Positions 12,763 to 22,375 of a stretch of DNA of 64,000 nt are shown here, one piece after another. Under the pieces are notes generated by a model. That model saw only the letters and a program-made list of their open reading frames with translations. It had not been told where the DNA came from and ran no database searches. The stretch comes from Populus alba (Eukaryota; Streptophyta; Magnoliopsida; Malpighiales; Salicaceae). The position numbers and the translations under genes are program-made. Each line of letters starts with the position of its first letter. Position 1 is the stretch's first letter. The stretch spans positions 8,961,991 to 9,025,990 of the forward strand of contig NC_133302.1 in the NCBI RefSeq assembly GCF_005239225.2, written 5' to 3'.

Positions 12763-13563
12763 ATTACAGCTCCCCAATATTTTTATATATATATATAATT
12801 ATAATTTACAGCTCACTAATTTTCCCTCTTTCACTTTTGTTTATTTATCTTCTCCTTCTCCAGTAGGGTTTTTTTTTCAGCCGCCGTTCCTACCTCTCCT
12901 AGTCTCCTTTATACAAATTTATCATCAATTAAGCTTTTTGGCCTTTTGCTTTATACTTTAGGTAAATTTTCTTCATCTTTTCTATTTATTTTATTGTCTA
13001 ATTTTAGTTTTATTCTTTTATAATTAGTTATTAAAAATATTAGGGTTTATGATAATTTATGGGTTTTGTTATGAATATGTTCTCTATAAACATTTAAATC
13101 TGGTAATTTAATCAATTAAGTGTTTCTTTTCTTATTATAAAAAAATAAATTAATATTCATGCAAAACCGCTATTCTTGACATCTCTTACATTGATAGAGT
13201 AGTTTATTGAAATTTAATATTTTCACATGATTTATTTGTAAGTAAAATATCAAGTAGAAAACATGTTTTTCAAGTATTGTTCCTCTTACACATACACTAA
13301 GCATTGTTCCTTAATTAAATGTTTAGAAATAATTAAGTATAATTTAATCAACATACTTATTATATGCATTTATATACGAATTGAAATAGGTTTTGATTTT
13401 GATAAATTGACATGTATTTTGTTATTAATTTCATATGAAAGATTTAGAATTATTGTGTAATTCAATTGACTTTTGTTTAATAGTGAATTATTGTGTACTT
13501 GTGTTAATTATTATGTAGACACTAATGATGATAAAAAATCCAGCAGGTTCATATTAAATTAAC

Positions 13564-15930
13564 ATGTCACTGGACAAGTATTTCAAGCGTAAATCCCTTG
13601 AGGATGAGGAGTCAATCAAAGCTTCAAGTCATGTAACTCAATCAAGTTCAAAGAAAAGTCATATTGAAATCAACCCCGACACTCTTCTTGCTGACCCTGG
13701 CTTAAGAAGACCAATTTATGAGTACCATATAAATGATAGGGATGCAATCCGAAGAGCTTATCTACAAAAAGGTCCTTGTCAACCTTCACACTATGATTTT
13801 CCTCAAAAACAATTTGGGAATATATCAACACTACGACGCTTTAATCCGACTTGGTTTGGTGCATACCCAACATGGTTAGAGTACAGTATAGCCAAAGATG
13901 CTGCTTTTTGCTTGTATTGTTACCTCTTCAAGTTAAAAGGGGGTGTTGATTCGTTTGTGGGTGATGGGTTTTCAAATTGGAAAAAAAGGGAAAGATTTGA
14001 TCTTCATATTGGAAAGTCTAATAGTAGTCACAATGCAGCTCGGATAAAATGTGAGAATTTGATGAATGAAAAACAAAGTATCATGTCTTTGTTGTCTGAG
14101 CAGACAGTAAAGAGTCAAAGTGATTATCGAACTCGATTGAATGCTTCAATAGAGTGTGCTCGTTTTTTGTTGCACCAAGGACTTCCATTTCGTGGCCATA
14201 ATGAATGTGAATGTTCAAGCAACCAAGGAAATTATCTAGAGCTCTTGCATTTCCTTTCCAGAAACAATGAAGCTATTAAAAGAGTTACTTTCAGTGAAGC
14301 TCCTAAACATAACAAATTGACTTCTCCAGATATTCAAAAAGACATTACTCAAGCTACTGCAGAGGAGATTATAAATGTGATTATCAAAGATCTAGGTGAG
14401 TCATTATTTTCAATTTTAATTGATGAGTCACGTGACATATCAATCAAGGAACAAATGGCAGTTGTTATACGATATGTAGACAACAATAGACATATAATTG
14501 AACGTTTTCTTGGCATTCAACATGTGTCAGATACAACTGCTAGTTCACTCAAGGCAGCTATTGAAGCTTTGTTTTCTAAGCATGGGTTAAGTATATCAAG
14601 ATTGCGTGGTCAGGGATATGATGGAGCTAGTAACATGCGAGGTGAATTCAATGGCTTGAAAGCACTTATTCTAAATAGCAATCCAAGTGCATATTATGTA
14701 CATTGTTTTGCTCATAGACTTCAATTAACTCTTGTGGCTGTTACGAAGAAGCATAATGAAGTTGGAGATGTCTTCAATTTTATTTCTAGCATTATAAACA
14801 TAGTTGGAGCATCATGTAAAAGGATGGAGGTGATTAGAGAAAAACAATATGCTAGAGTTATTGAAGGACTTGAAAATGGGGAAATTTCTAGTGGACGAGG
14901 CTTGAATCAAGAAACTTCTCTTAGAAGGTATGGTGATACTCGTTGGGGCTCCCACTATATTACAATTATTCGTTTACTTGCAATGTTTTCATCAGTTCTT
15001 GATGTGCTTGAGATTATAAGGGAGGATGGGATGAACTCAGAACAGAGAACGGAAGCGATTGTTTTAACAAGTATTATGGAATCATTTAATTTTGTGTTCA
15101 TGCTTCATTGTTTGAGAAGGATACTAGCAGTTACTAATGAGTTATCACAAGCATTACAAAGAAAAGATCAAGACATAGAAAATGCTATGAGTTTATTGAA
15201 AACATCAAAAGAACGATTCAAATTGATGAGAGAGAATGATTGGGAATCTTTACTGGAAGAAGTGTCATCTTTTTGCATCAAACATGATATTGATATTCTA
15301 AACATGGATGATGAGTACAAGCTTCGTGGGCGTTCAAGGCGAAAATCTCAAGGCATTACAAACTTACACCATTTTCGTTATGAATTGTTTAACAATATCA
15401 TTGACATACAACTTACTGAATTGGATGATCGTTTTACCGAGACGAGTATGGAGTTACTTCTTTGTGTGGCATGTTTAAGCCCAAATGACTCTTTCTCTAC
15501 TTTCAACAAAGAAAAGCTTATTCGTCTTGCTCTTTTTTATCCTAGTGAATTCTCTATAGTGGACCTTATGGTACTTGGTGACCAACTTGATACGTATATT
15601 ATTGATCTACGTGGTGATGATGAGTTCTCTGGTATTGAAGGTATTGCTAGTCTTGCAGAGAAAATGGTAAAAACAAAGAAGAATTTGATATTTCCATTGG
15701 TATATATGCTTATCAAATTGTCATTACTTCTACCAGTTGCAACTGTTACAGTGGAGAGAGTTTTTTCTGCTATGCATATTGTCAAGAGTAGATTGCGGAA
15801 CAAGATGGGAGATAAGTGGATGAATGATAGTTTGGTTGTATACATTGAGAAAGATATCTTCAATAAGATTGATAATGAAGCTATTATGAAGCGGTTTCAA
15901 AATATGAAAACTCGAAGAGAACAATTATAA
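13564..15930 (+). CDS. hAT transposase (TTF-type zinc finger, hATC domain)
   Basis: A single 788-codon frame starting ATG in AACATGTCACTG. An N-terminal TTF-type zinc finger lies around residues 85-180, with Cys116 and Cys119 in FCLYCYLF. Next comes a DUF4371-like region and an RNase-H-like hAT core: IDES with Asp287, GYDGASNM with Asp353, and RWGSHY. The C-terminal hATC dimerisation motif TVTVERVFSAM has Glu731. These match the DDE residues by position in the fold; the assignment is by analogy with Hermes and Ac. The domain order is the ZMYM1-like class common in plants. The protein would bind the element ends in the nucleus and cut and paste the DNA. A 5' UTR intron is likely (donor-like AGGTAAAT near 12960, acceptor TATGTAG near 13518). 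No stop or frameshift is seen, so it may be active. Confidence 0.93.
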   Translation: MSLDKYFKRKSLEDEESIKASSHVTQSSSKKSHIEINPDTLLADPGLRRPIYEYHINDRDAIRRAYLQKGPCQPSHYDFPQKQFGNISTLRRFNPTWFGAYPTWLEYSIAKDAAFCLYCYLFKLKGGVDSFVGDGFSNWKKRERFDLHIGKSNSSHNAARIKCENLMNEKQSIMSLLSEQTVKSQSDYRTRLNASIECARFLLHQGLPFRGHNECECSSNQGNYLELLHFLSRNNEAIKRVTFSEAPKHNKLTSPDIQKDITQATAEEIINVIIKDLGESLFSILIDESRDISIKEQMAVVIRYVDNNRHIIERFLGIQHVSDTTASSLKAAIEALFSKHGLSISRLRGQGYDGASNMRGEFNGLKALILNSNPSAYYVHCFAHRLQLTLVAVTKKHNEVGDVFNFISSIINIVGASCKRMEVIREKQYARVIEGLENGEISSGRGLNQETSLRRYGDTRWGSHYITIIRLLAMFSSVLDVLEIIREDGMNSEQRTEAIVLTSIMESFNFVFMLHCLRRILAVTNELSQALQRKDQDIENAMSLLKTSKERFKLMRENDWESLLEEVSSFCIKHDIDILNMDDEYKLRGRSRRKSQGITNLHHFRYELFNNIIDIQLTELDDRFTETSMELLLCVACLSPNDSFSTFNKEKLIRLALFYPSEFSIVDLMVLGDQLDTYIIDLRGDDEFSGIEGIASLAEKMVKTKKNLIFPLVYMLIKLSLLLPVATVTVERVFSAMHIVKSRLRNKMGDKWMNDSLVVYIEKDIFNKIDNEAIMKRFQNMKTRREQL

Positions 15931-16116
15931 TTTAAGTTTTTTTCATTTTAAAAGTATTTTTGTATTAATTTTACTTGATATGAATTAATATATATGTTTT
16001 GAATTGATATGAATTAATATATATATGTTTTGAATTGATTTTTAATACATGTCTATATAATATAGTATTTGTTAATAATTTGCCCCCTCAATTAAAAATC
16101 TCTGGCTCCGCCACTG

Positions 16117-16124
16117 CCTCTCAC
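16117..16124 (+). repeat. hAT target-site duplication, right copy
   Basis: CCTCTCAC directly after the right inverted repeat, identical to 12560-12567. Confidence 0.95.
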
Positions 16125-16621
16125 CAAGTTCAAATAGAGTTGGTTTCGAGAGGAACGAAGTCTCGGAAGGTGGCGAGTGTCGTGCACTCTCTGCCATTGT
16201 GACTGTGGGTCGCCCATCAATGGAGAGTGATCCAGTGTGGATGGCATTACTATAATCCATTGACATCAACCAATGATATTGATAGAAGCAAGATTGAGTG
16301 TGCGCAAGCTAACAGCAAGTCCATGAGTCCATTAATGGCACTGCGACATGTGACGTTTTTGTTTTGTGGAAAAATCATTGCCCAATCACAACATGAGGGA
16401 GTGATGTAGAGTGCAGTGGTCTCCGAGTGTTGTTTTCAACCATTTTCTTTCAGTAGCTTATAAACATTATTAAAAATTAGTTATTGTATATTTGTATCTC
16501 AACATTAAAATTTTTTTTTTCTTTATTATACCTTATACAGTATCGAGAATCAATAATTAATTTGAGATAGTGGGAGTGCCCATATTTCTCCAATATTATT
16601 GTATTGAATTTTTAAAAGAGT

Positions 16622-16690
<69 letters not shown>

Positions 16691-17160
16691 ATTTTTTAAA
16701 AGAGTCACAACATGTTGTGTACTCTCCAATATTATTGTTCATAGGAATTTATATTTCCTAATTAAATACTTTGAAGTAGTATCAATATCTTGTATCTGTG
16801 AATATGTTATTTTGGGAACTTTATTTTTATAACTTTGTTAATAACAAATAAATGTTAAACATTGACATAAATTACATGATTAATATGTTTTGTATATTTG
16901 ACCCAGTAGGATTTTTTGGTTGTTTAAATAAATTTTTTAGACATCTTAAAATTATTTATTTGATGTTTTCCGCATAGTTTATTAAATAATTATAGTTATG
17001 TAATGTGATTATGAGCTTCGAGGATTTTTCTTTGTATGACTAGTGTTAAATTATAATTATTAATTAAAATTGGTGCTGCAAAACCCTCTGTGTGTGCATG
17101 TGTTGTGCATCCTTTAATCATTTCAATTGTATGGTTGATGGCCTCTAAACAAATCGTCGT
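16125..17160. other. Gene-free flank of the hAT insertion
   Basis: Nothing recognisable beyond a microsatellite. 16125-16420 is more GC-balanced and may be old retrotransposon sequence, but no domain can be read. Confidence 0.4.
16625..16687. repeat. (TA)n microsatellite
   Basis: About 31 uninterrupted TA units. The phrase ATTGTATTGAATTTTTAAAAGAGTCA before it partly recurs after it (ATTGTATTTTTTAAAAGAGTCA), so the TA run sits inside a short local duplication. Confidence 0.97.
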
Positions 17161-17774
17161 TGTCTGAATATGGTTGATGGCGTCTTCTTCTTCGTCTCAA
17201 ACAGGAAAAAGTCCGCCTGCGGAAAAATTCAGGCCAGGCGGTCGCCGCCCTCAGTCCAGGTCATGACCGAATGGTTTACCATTCAGCCCCATTCCAGCCA
17301 ACTTTCCTCCACCACCGCGAGGCACCAGGGAGCTGAAGAAACCGCCACCAACAGTCCAGCAATGGCTGGACTGTTGGTGTCCCGATCCAACAAGAACACA
17401 AAGACCTAAAGTCCTTATCTCCACACAAGGATCAGTATCCTGGGGAGATAAGGATAAAATCCACACCAGAAATGCCTATAAAAGGCGGAAAAAAAGTTAA
17501 GAAAGAAAGGGGACCCAGAAGAGAAAACAAAGAGGGAAAAGTGAGACTAAGAAAAAAACTTAAAAAGGAAGGAACGAGAGGGAAAAAAAGAAAGGGGAGA
17601 AAAAGCAGAGACAGGGCAGAGAAGAGGAAAATAGAGAGAAAGAGAGACTAGGAGAGACAAAAAAATAGAGAGAACAAGAAAAGCCAGAGAGCAAAAGGGG
17701 AAACTAAGAACAGAAGCTTCATCCAGTTGACGGTGCATCAAGATCTTCGTCCCAAGGCCATTTGCAAAACAAGG

Positions 17775-17803
17775 AAGCGTGCGTGAACAGTTCATACACG
17801 CTT
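17775..17803. repeat. Imperfect hairpin in the LTR-like fragment
   Basis: AAGCGTG and CACGCTT flank a partly paired GTGAAC/GTTCAT centre. A similar GTGAAC..TTCAC hairpin occurs at 52437-52464. Confidence 0.6.
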
Positions 17804-17933
17804 GCAAAGGAAAAACTGGCCGGGTTATTTGGCTTAACCAGGCTGGGCCAGCTGGATCCAGCCCATCCCAGTATAAAAAAAAAAAAGGGTCGGATTTGAG
17901 CTTCAGGCCCAACCGGCCCAAACAGTGCTTATT

Positions 17934-17961
17934 AAGGGTGTGTTTGGCAAAACACACCCTT
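17934..17961. repeat. Perfect 12-bp-arm hairpin
   Basis: AAGGGTGTGTTT, a GGCA loop, then AAACACACCCTT. The arms pair without mismatch. The TGTTTGGC core resembles the inverted termini of the MITEs near 58300, so this may be two element ends abutting each other. Confidence 0.85.
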
Positions 17962-17965
17962 ATGT

Positions 17966-18299
17966 CTTATTCATGTATTTTATTCTCCTTTTATTTTGAT
18001 ATTTTGTCAAACGAGATCTTTTTTTATATCAGAAAATTCCCTAAATATTTGGCAATCTTCATGTATTTATTTGTGGGACCTTCGCGCTTTTTTTATTTTT
18101 TTTCTTTGTGTTTTGTTTTTTTTTCTGATATATGCTCAGTCTATGAACCATTACTGTTAAATACAAATATGTTGTGCAATACTTTCTTTTATTATTGTCT
18201 AAAAAGAGCAAATAAAAAAAAAGGGTAAAAAAAAAAGGCATAGAAAAATTGTTTCCTCTCCATTAAAAATTCAAAAAAATTTGAACTTATTCATTACCG
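17966..18299. other. AT-rich DNA with nothing recognisable
   Basis: T-rich strings and short frames of biased composition only. Confidence 0.4.
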
Positions 18300-18483
18300 T
18301 CAGAGTTAGAAATATTGCTTGTTTTTGCGTTTCTGCTATATTTACTAACATTAGAGTTGGAAATTTTTTTAGATATTGTTCACTAATGCCAGAATTAGAA
18401 ATATTGCATGTTTTTGGGTTTCTACTATATTTACCAATATCAAAGTTGGAAATTTTTTTAGGTATTGTTCATTGATGCTAGAG
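18300..18483 (+). repeat. Two-unit tandem repeat of about 92 bp
   Basis: The phrase AGAGTTAGAAATATTGCTTG...TTGGAAATTTTTTTAGATATTGTTCA occurs twice, the second unit beginning about 18392. Each unit contains a diverged internal half-copy (AGAGTTRGAAAT). The open frame across it reflects the repeat. Confidence 0.75.
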
Positions 18484-18559
18484 TTAATAACATGATAGGA
18501 AGAACAAAAAAAAAAAAGGAGAACAAGTTCTTAGCAATTTTAGACAAAACCAGCAAGAT

Positions 18560-18694
18560 AGCTTGCTTCAGGTAGGATGCTTAAAAGGGGTGATAACATC
18601 TTTCCTTTTGCATAACCAGTTCCGTATCATAGAATATCTATTAACCAGTTAAGGTTCCTTGTGACCATAATATTAAGTGGCAACTCCTTGAACT
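18560..18694 (+). mobile_element. LTR-retroelement remnant (GTGATRACATCTTTCC family)
   Basis: It has GGGGTGATAACATCTTTCC, then TTGCATAACCAG, then GTTCCTTGTGACCATAATATT and GGCAACTCC in order. The same order is found at 53165-53290, so the two are fragments of one retroelement family. Here it is joined abruptly to a different LTR end at 18695. Confidence 0.5.
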
Positions 18695-19589
18695 AGAGCA
18701 TCTCTCTCTAAAATATTATTATATTTTATCTCTCTAAAAACATACTTATTTAAGTATTGGAAAGTCTTTACCTCCATCAAAGAGGATATTTTGCAGGTAC
18801 TAGTCAGAAGTTTCTTTTGCCTACTAAGCACCAAGTATATACTAAAAAACACCTTGGCTAGGAAGAATAGATAAGATTACTAGGAACAATTGATTAACCG
18901 ATTATCCAACTCGAAAGCCTTATTCCTAGGCTATTTGGATTTTTGAAACTTCATGAGTGGCGTCGTCTGTGGGGAGCTGATCAAAAAGTCATCGGTTTCT
19001 TTCTAAGGTTTGCTTTCGACACTACTAGGTCATTCCATGACACACAACCAATGCTCACCCAGGCTAGAATGTGAGACAAGTCTACTCGTTGTCTCGGACA
19101 CTCCTACCCAGTAAGAGCTTCAATAACTCACTAACTAGGTACAACTCCTTACCCAGGCCATCTTGGCAACTCGAGGACAAAATCAGACATTGCTATTCCA
19201 ACAAGTATTAATACCCTCAACAACACACAATGCCTTAACGCGAAGGCCATCAGCTGCACCATAAGCATGTAGACGATTACACTACCTAAAGAAGATTAGA
19301 CAAAATGAAATTCATGGGAGTTCCTCAAAGAACCACTCACGTCTTTGCCTCACCCATGCACAAAGAAGATACGACGAATATTTTCCCCTAGTTACTATAG
19401 GATAGACACTGATCATCATAATCGTCATTATACACCAATTCTTCAGGCTTCCAATGGCCTAGCAAACAAAGAAATAAGAGATAATTTATGCATAAGCATA
19501 CCTAGGGGAATGTTTATAACCCCGTCAGTGGAGGGTTTCTCTCTTGTCCAAATGTATATTGAAAACTTGACTCCTTAAGGATTATTTTT

Positions 19590-20110
19590 TCATAAAAATA
19601 AGTTTGGACAACTATGATAGCTTGGCTCACCTACTGGAGGATGTGCAAAATCTACGCAACAACTTGGAGTTGATCATCCAAAACCATGACTCAATATGTA
19701 AGATATTCACTACGACCTTTAAAGAATCTGCACGTACTTAATATAACAAACCAAACTTTATTGAAGGTTTTAGTGACCTATATGCCAAGCTAGTGGCATG
19801 CTTTAGCACTGGCATACTCGCCAAGAAAACCTCCATGAAGCTTTTCAGTGTTGCTCAATAAGAGAACGAGTATACACATGCATATTTAAGAAGATTTAAT
19901 GCGGAAATGCTCAAGGTGGAAGAATTGTTTAAGCTATAACCTTAGAAGCCTTGATATGACAAGTAAAAGAGCATGCCCTCTAGAGAAAACTTTATGCTTT
20001 CTAAAAAAAAAAAGCTTATCTAAAGTGAAACAATTTATGAAAAATCACATTCAGGTTGAAGAGGCTAGTTTGTTATGACATGGACCTCCATATTTTTATA
20101 AGGACAACGA
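19590..20110 (+). pseudogene. Broken Ty3/gypsy gag
   Basis: In pieces one reads peptides such as DLYAKLVACFST, AKKTSMKLFSVAQ, then a stop, then ENEYTHAYLRRFNAEMLKVEE, and later VKQFMKNHIQVEEAS. This is the order of the plant retrotransposon gag domain (the 'F..RF..E...V' core). Several in-frame stops and probable frame changes make it non-functional. Confidence 0.75.
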
Positions 20111-20389
20111 ACATGAATGACCTTCCAAGTGAAGTAATTATGGAAGTCAAAGCAAACATCTTAGTGCCACCTTCATGATATCTTCCTTCTAAGAACCTCT
20201 ACCGTACATATCACTCATATTATCTTAAGACGTATCATCCTTTATAAAAATGTTAGTTTTTAATATATGAATGATTTATTCAAAATTGATTTATTTTCTC
20301 CAGGTGATCTCTAAAAACGGTAGCTCTAGAGAAGTTCCAGGGGATGGTATGTGTTCTCCCCACGGGAAATCTCCAAGTGATAGACATGA

Positions 20390-20600
20390 TCTCTCCAATG
20401 CTATATGCATTACTTACTACGAGATATATGTGATCTCCCTAGTATTATATGCACCACTCACTAAGAGATATATGTGGTGTTATGGTGCTATATGCACCAC
20501 TCTACATCTATCCCCATTGCTATATGCATCCTCTTCAAAGGATGAACTTGGTTTCCCTAATGCTATATGCACCACTCTTCAAGGGATGGACTTGGTTTTC
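20390..20600 (+). repeat. Minisatellite based on GCTATATGCACCACTC
   Basis: The phrase TGCTATATGCAYYACTC or close variants occurs about five times at intervals of 45-65 bases, alternating with GGATGGACTTGGTTTYCCTA-type text. It lies inside the retroelement interior. Confidence 0.7.
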
Positions 20601-21229
20601 CTAGTACAAATAACAACACCATGAAATCACCACTCTCAATAGAAGGCTCTCATGCCCCATTAAATAATAATAATAATAATAATCATGATGATCCCTCTTT
20701 AGTGGAGGGCTTTTAAGCCCTATGACAATGTTAGAAGAGCTACAAGCTCCTACTCTCCAAAACACCTATAATCACTTAGAAATTGTTAAGTATAGGTTCA
20801 CCTTTTTTAGGTTCCCACTAACCACTTATAAATTCTCTAAATGGGCTTCATGCTTGATGAGTTTAGAGATAGGAGTTCCTCAAAAGTGAGTAGATTTCCT
20901 CTAATGGGTTCCCCCCGACCACATAGAAATATTCCTAAGTACAGGCTCATTCCTTATGTTTTTCTCTTACCTTTTAGGGAAATTTTTGAAGTATGATTCC
21001 TTCATGTCCTCTCTATACTTAAAAATTCTTTCTCTTACCATGGTGTATCCCCTTCCACACGGGCTCTTTAATATATCACCTTTTTTTTCACATGATGAAA
21101 ATTCAACGAACTCATCATAAATACCAAGTATTTTTACAAGTCTTTGCATATCAGTATCACAAAGACTTAGGGGCTAGAAATAAACTCATTTTTAACGAGC
21201 CTAAAAAACCCTTATGACCTAAGGCTCAC

Positions 21230-21610
21230 CCAAGGTAATGAGCATGCCTCAAGTGGGGGTTTGGTAGTGTGCCAAAACCCAGGCACGCTGGGTTGGCAGA
21301 CCCAAATGCGATTGGGCTTGGCACAATACCAAGCCCTAATAATGCTGGGTATGATGCTAGCCAAACACAACCATGATTTTCTTGGCGGTGTGCCAAGCCC
21401 CGACACTAGTTGGACCTAGACATGATTGGTTTTAGTAGTGTGCCATCTCCTTAGAACACTAGGTTAGACGCTAGAGAGACCCAACTGTGATTGAGCTTGG
21501 CAGTGTGTCAAACCTTGGCACACTAGGTCTGGCACTAGCTAGACCTAGACATGATTGGGCTTGGTAGTGTGCCAAGCCTTTGGCACACTCATGTAAGTGT
21601 GCATCCTCCC
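21230..21610 (+). repeat. Minisatellite with CTTGGCAGTGTGCCAAG units
   Basis: Units of about 90 bases with the order 'TGATTGGGCTTGGCAGTGTG', 'CCAAGCCTTGGCACACTAGG', 'TTGGCACTAGCTAGACCTA'. At least four diverged units. Each has a CTTGG..CCAAG palindromic core. Confidence 0.7.
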
Positions 21611-21719
21611 TTGGGCACACCTAAATGAATAATAATCCTTTCTTAGAATGTCCAAGAGAATGATCATCCTCTCTTGGCACGCCCAAAGAAATAAGATAAT
21701 GAGGGTCTGGAAAACATTT

Positions 21720-22375
21720 CAGACTCAAGGCACTTGGATTTGGCAGTCAGCCAAGTTCATTGCTTGTGGACTTGGCAGTCAGCCAAGTCCAAGATAACAT
21801 GGGTTTGACAAACAAGTCAGACCTAATGTACACTTGGTATTTAGCCAAGTCCAAGGTAATATGAGTCTAGCGAACATGTCAAACCTAAGATACTTGGACA
21901 TGACATTTAGCCAAATCCAAGATAATATAGGTTTGGTAAACATGTCAAACCCAAAGTACTTGGACTTGGTAGTTAGTCAACTCTAAAATAACAATCACCC
22001 TTCTTTTACGCGCCCAAAGGAATGACCATCCTTCCCTGGACACGCCCTAGAGAATGATCATCCTCCCTTGGCACACCCAAGGGAATTAGAATGTAGGTCT
22101 CGCAAACTTATAGACCTATAGCACTTGGACTTGACATTTAGCCAAATCCATTACTCTTGGATATGGCAGTCAACCAAGTCAAAGATAAAGTGGGTCTGGC
22201 ACCCAAGGTACCTAAACTTGGCCATCCGCCAAGTCCAAGATAATATGGATCTGGCAAACATGTCAAACCCAAGTTACTTGGACTTGGCATTTAGCCAAGT
22301 CCAAGATAACATGGGTCTGGCGAACATGTTAAACCCAAGATACTTGGACTTGGCAGTAAGCCAAGTCTAAGATAA
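21720..22375 (+). repeat. Minisatellite with CTTGGCAGTCAGCCAAG units
   Basis: About eight units of 60-70 bases reading roughly CTTGGACTTGGCAGTCAGCC, AAGTCCAAGATAATATGGGT, CTGGCAAACATGTCAAACCC. It is interrupted near 21995-22085 by two or three copies of another unit (AATGATCATCCTCCCTTGGC) that also occurs at about 21600-21700 and 22378-22415. The open frame 22125-22370 is a translation of the repeat. Confidence 0.8.

Larger units (their letters stand above)
12568..16116 (+). mobile_element. Complete hAT DNA transposon
   Basis: A 3549-bp element. The left end reads CAGTGGCGGAGCCA and the right end is its exact inverted repeat (14 bp). Both ends have a subterminal run that reads GGGGGC towards the inside. 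An 8-bp duplication, CCTCTCAC, flanks it exactly. It contains one uninterrupted transposase gene in the same orientation. Intact ends, intact target duplication and an intact reading frame together indicate a recent, potentially autonomous insertion. Splitting the flanks gives a continuous ancestral site (...CAACTCCTCTCAC/CAAGTTCAAAT...). Confidence 0.95.
17160..17965 (+). mobile_element. LTR- or leader-like fragment, GC-richer than its surroundings
   Basis: A GC-balanced island in AT-rich DNA. It holds a TATA-like CCTATAAAAGGCGG (about 17477-17490), then about 250 bases of nearly pure A/G text (GAGAGAAAGAGAGACTAGG-type), then GGCCCAACCGGCCCAAAC-rich text. This order (TATA, purine leader, 'gcccaacc' tract) is familiar from LTRs and leaders of plant Ty3/gypsy elements. 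No terminal TG..CA pair or primer site was found, so borders and class are uncertain. Overlapping open frames on both strands have no recognisable domain. Confidence 0.45.

Noticed and set aside
15537..15863. Minus-strand open frame inside the transposase
   Set aside because: Shadow of the real transposase frame; no domain.
21720..22375. Regularly spaced repeats resembling a CRISPR array
   Set aside because: Units diverge and their spacing varies, the spacers are themselves repeated, there are no cas genes and the DNA is from a plant nucleus. It is a minisatellite.
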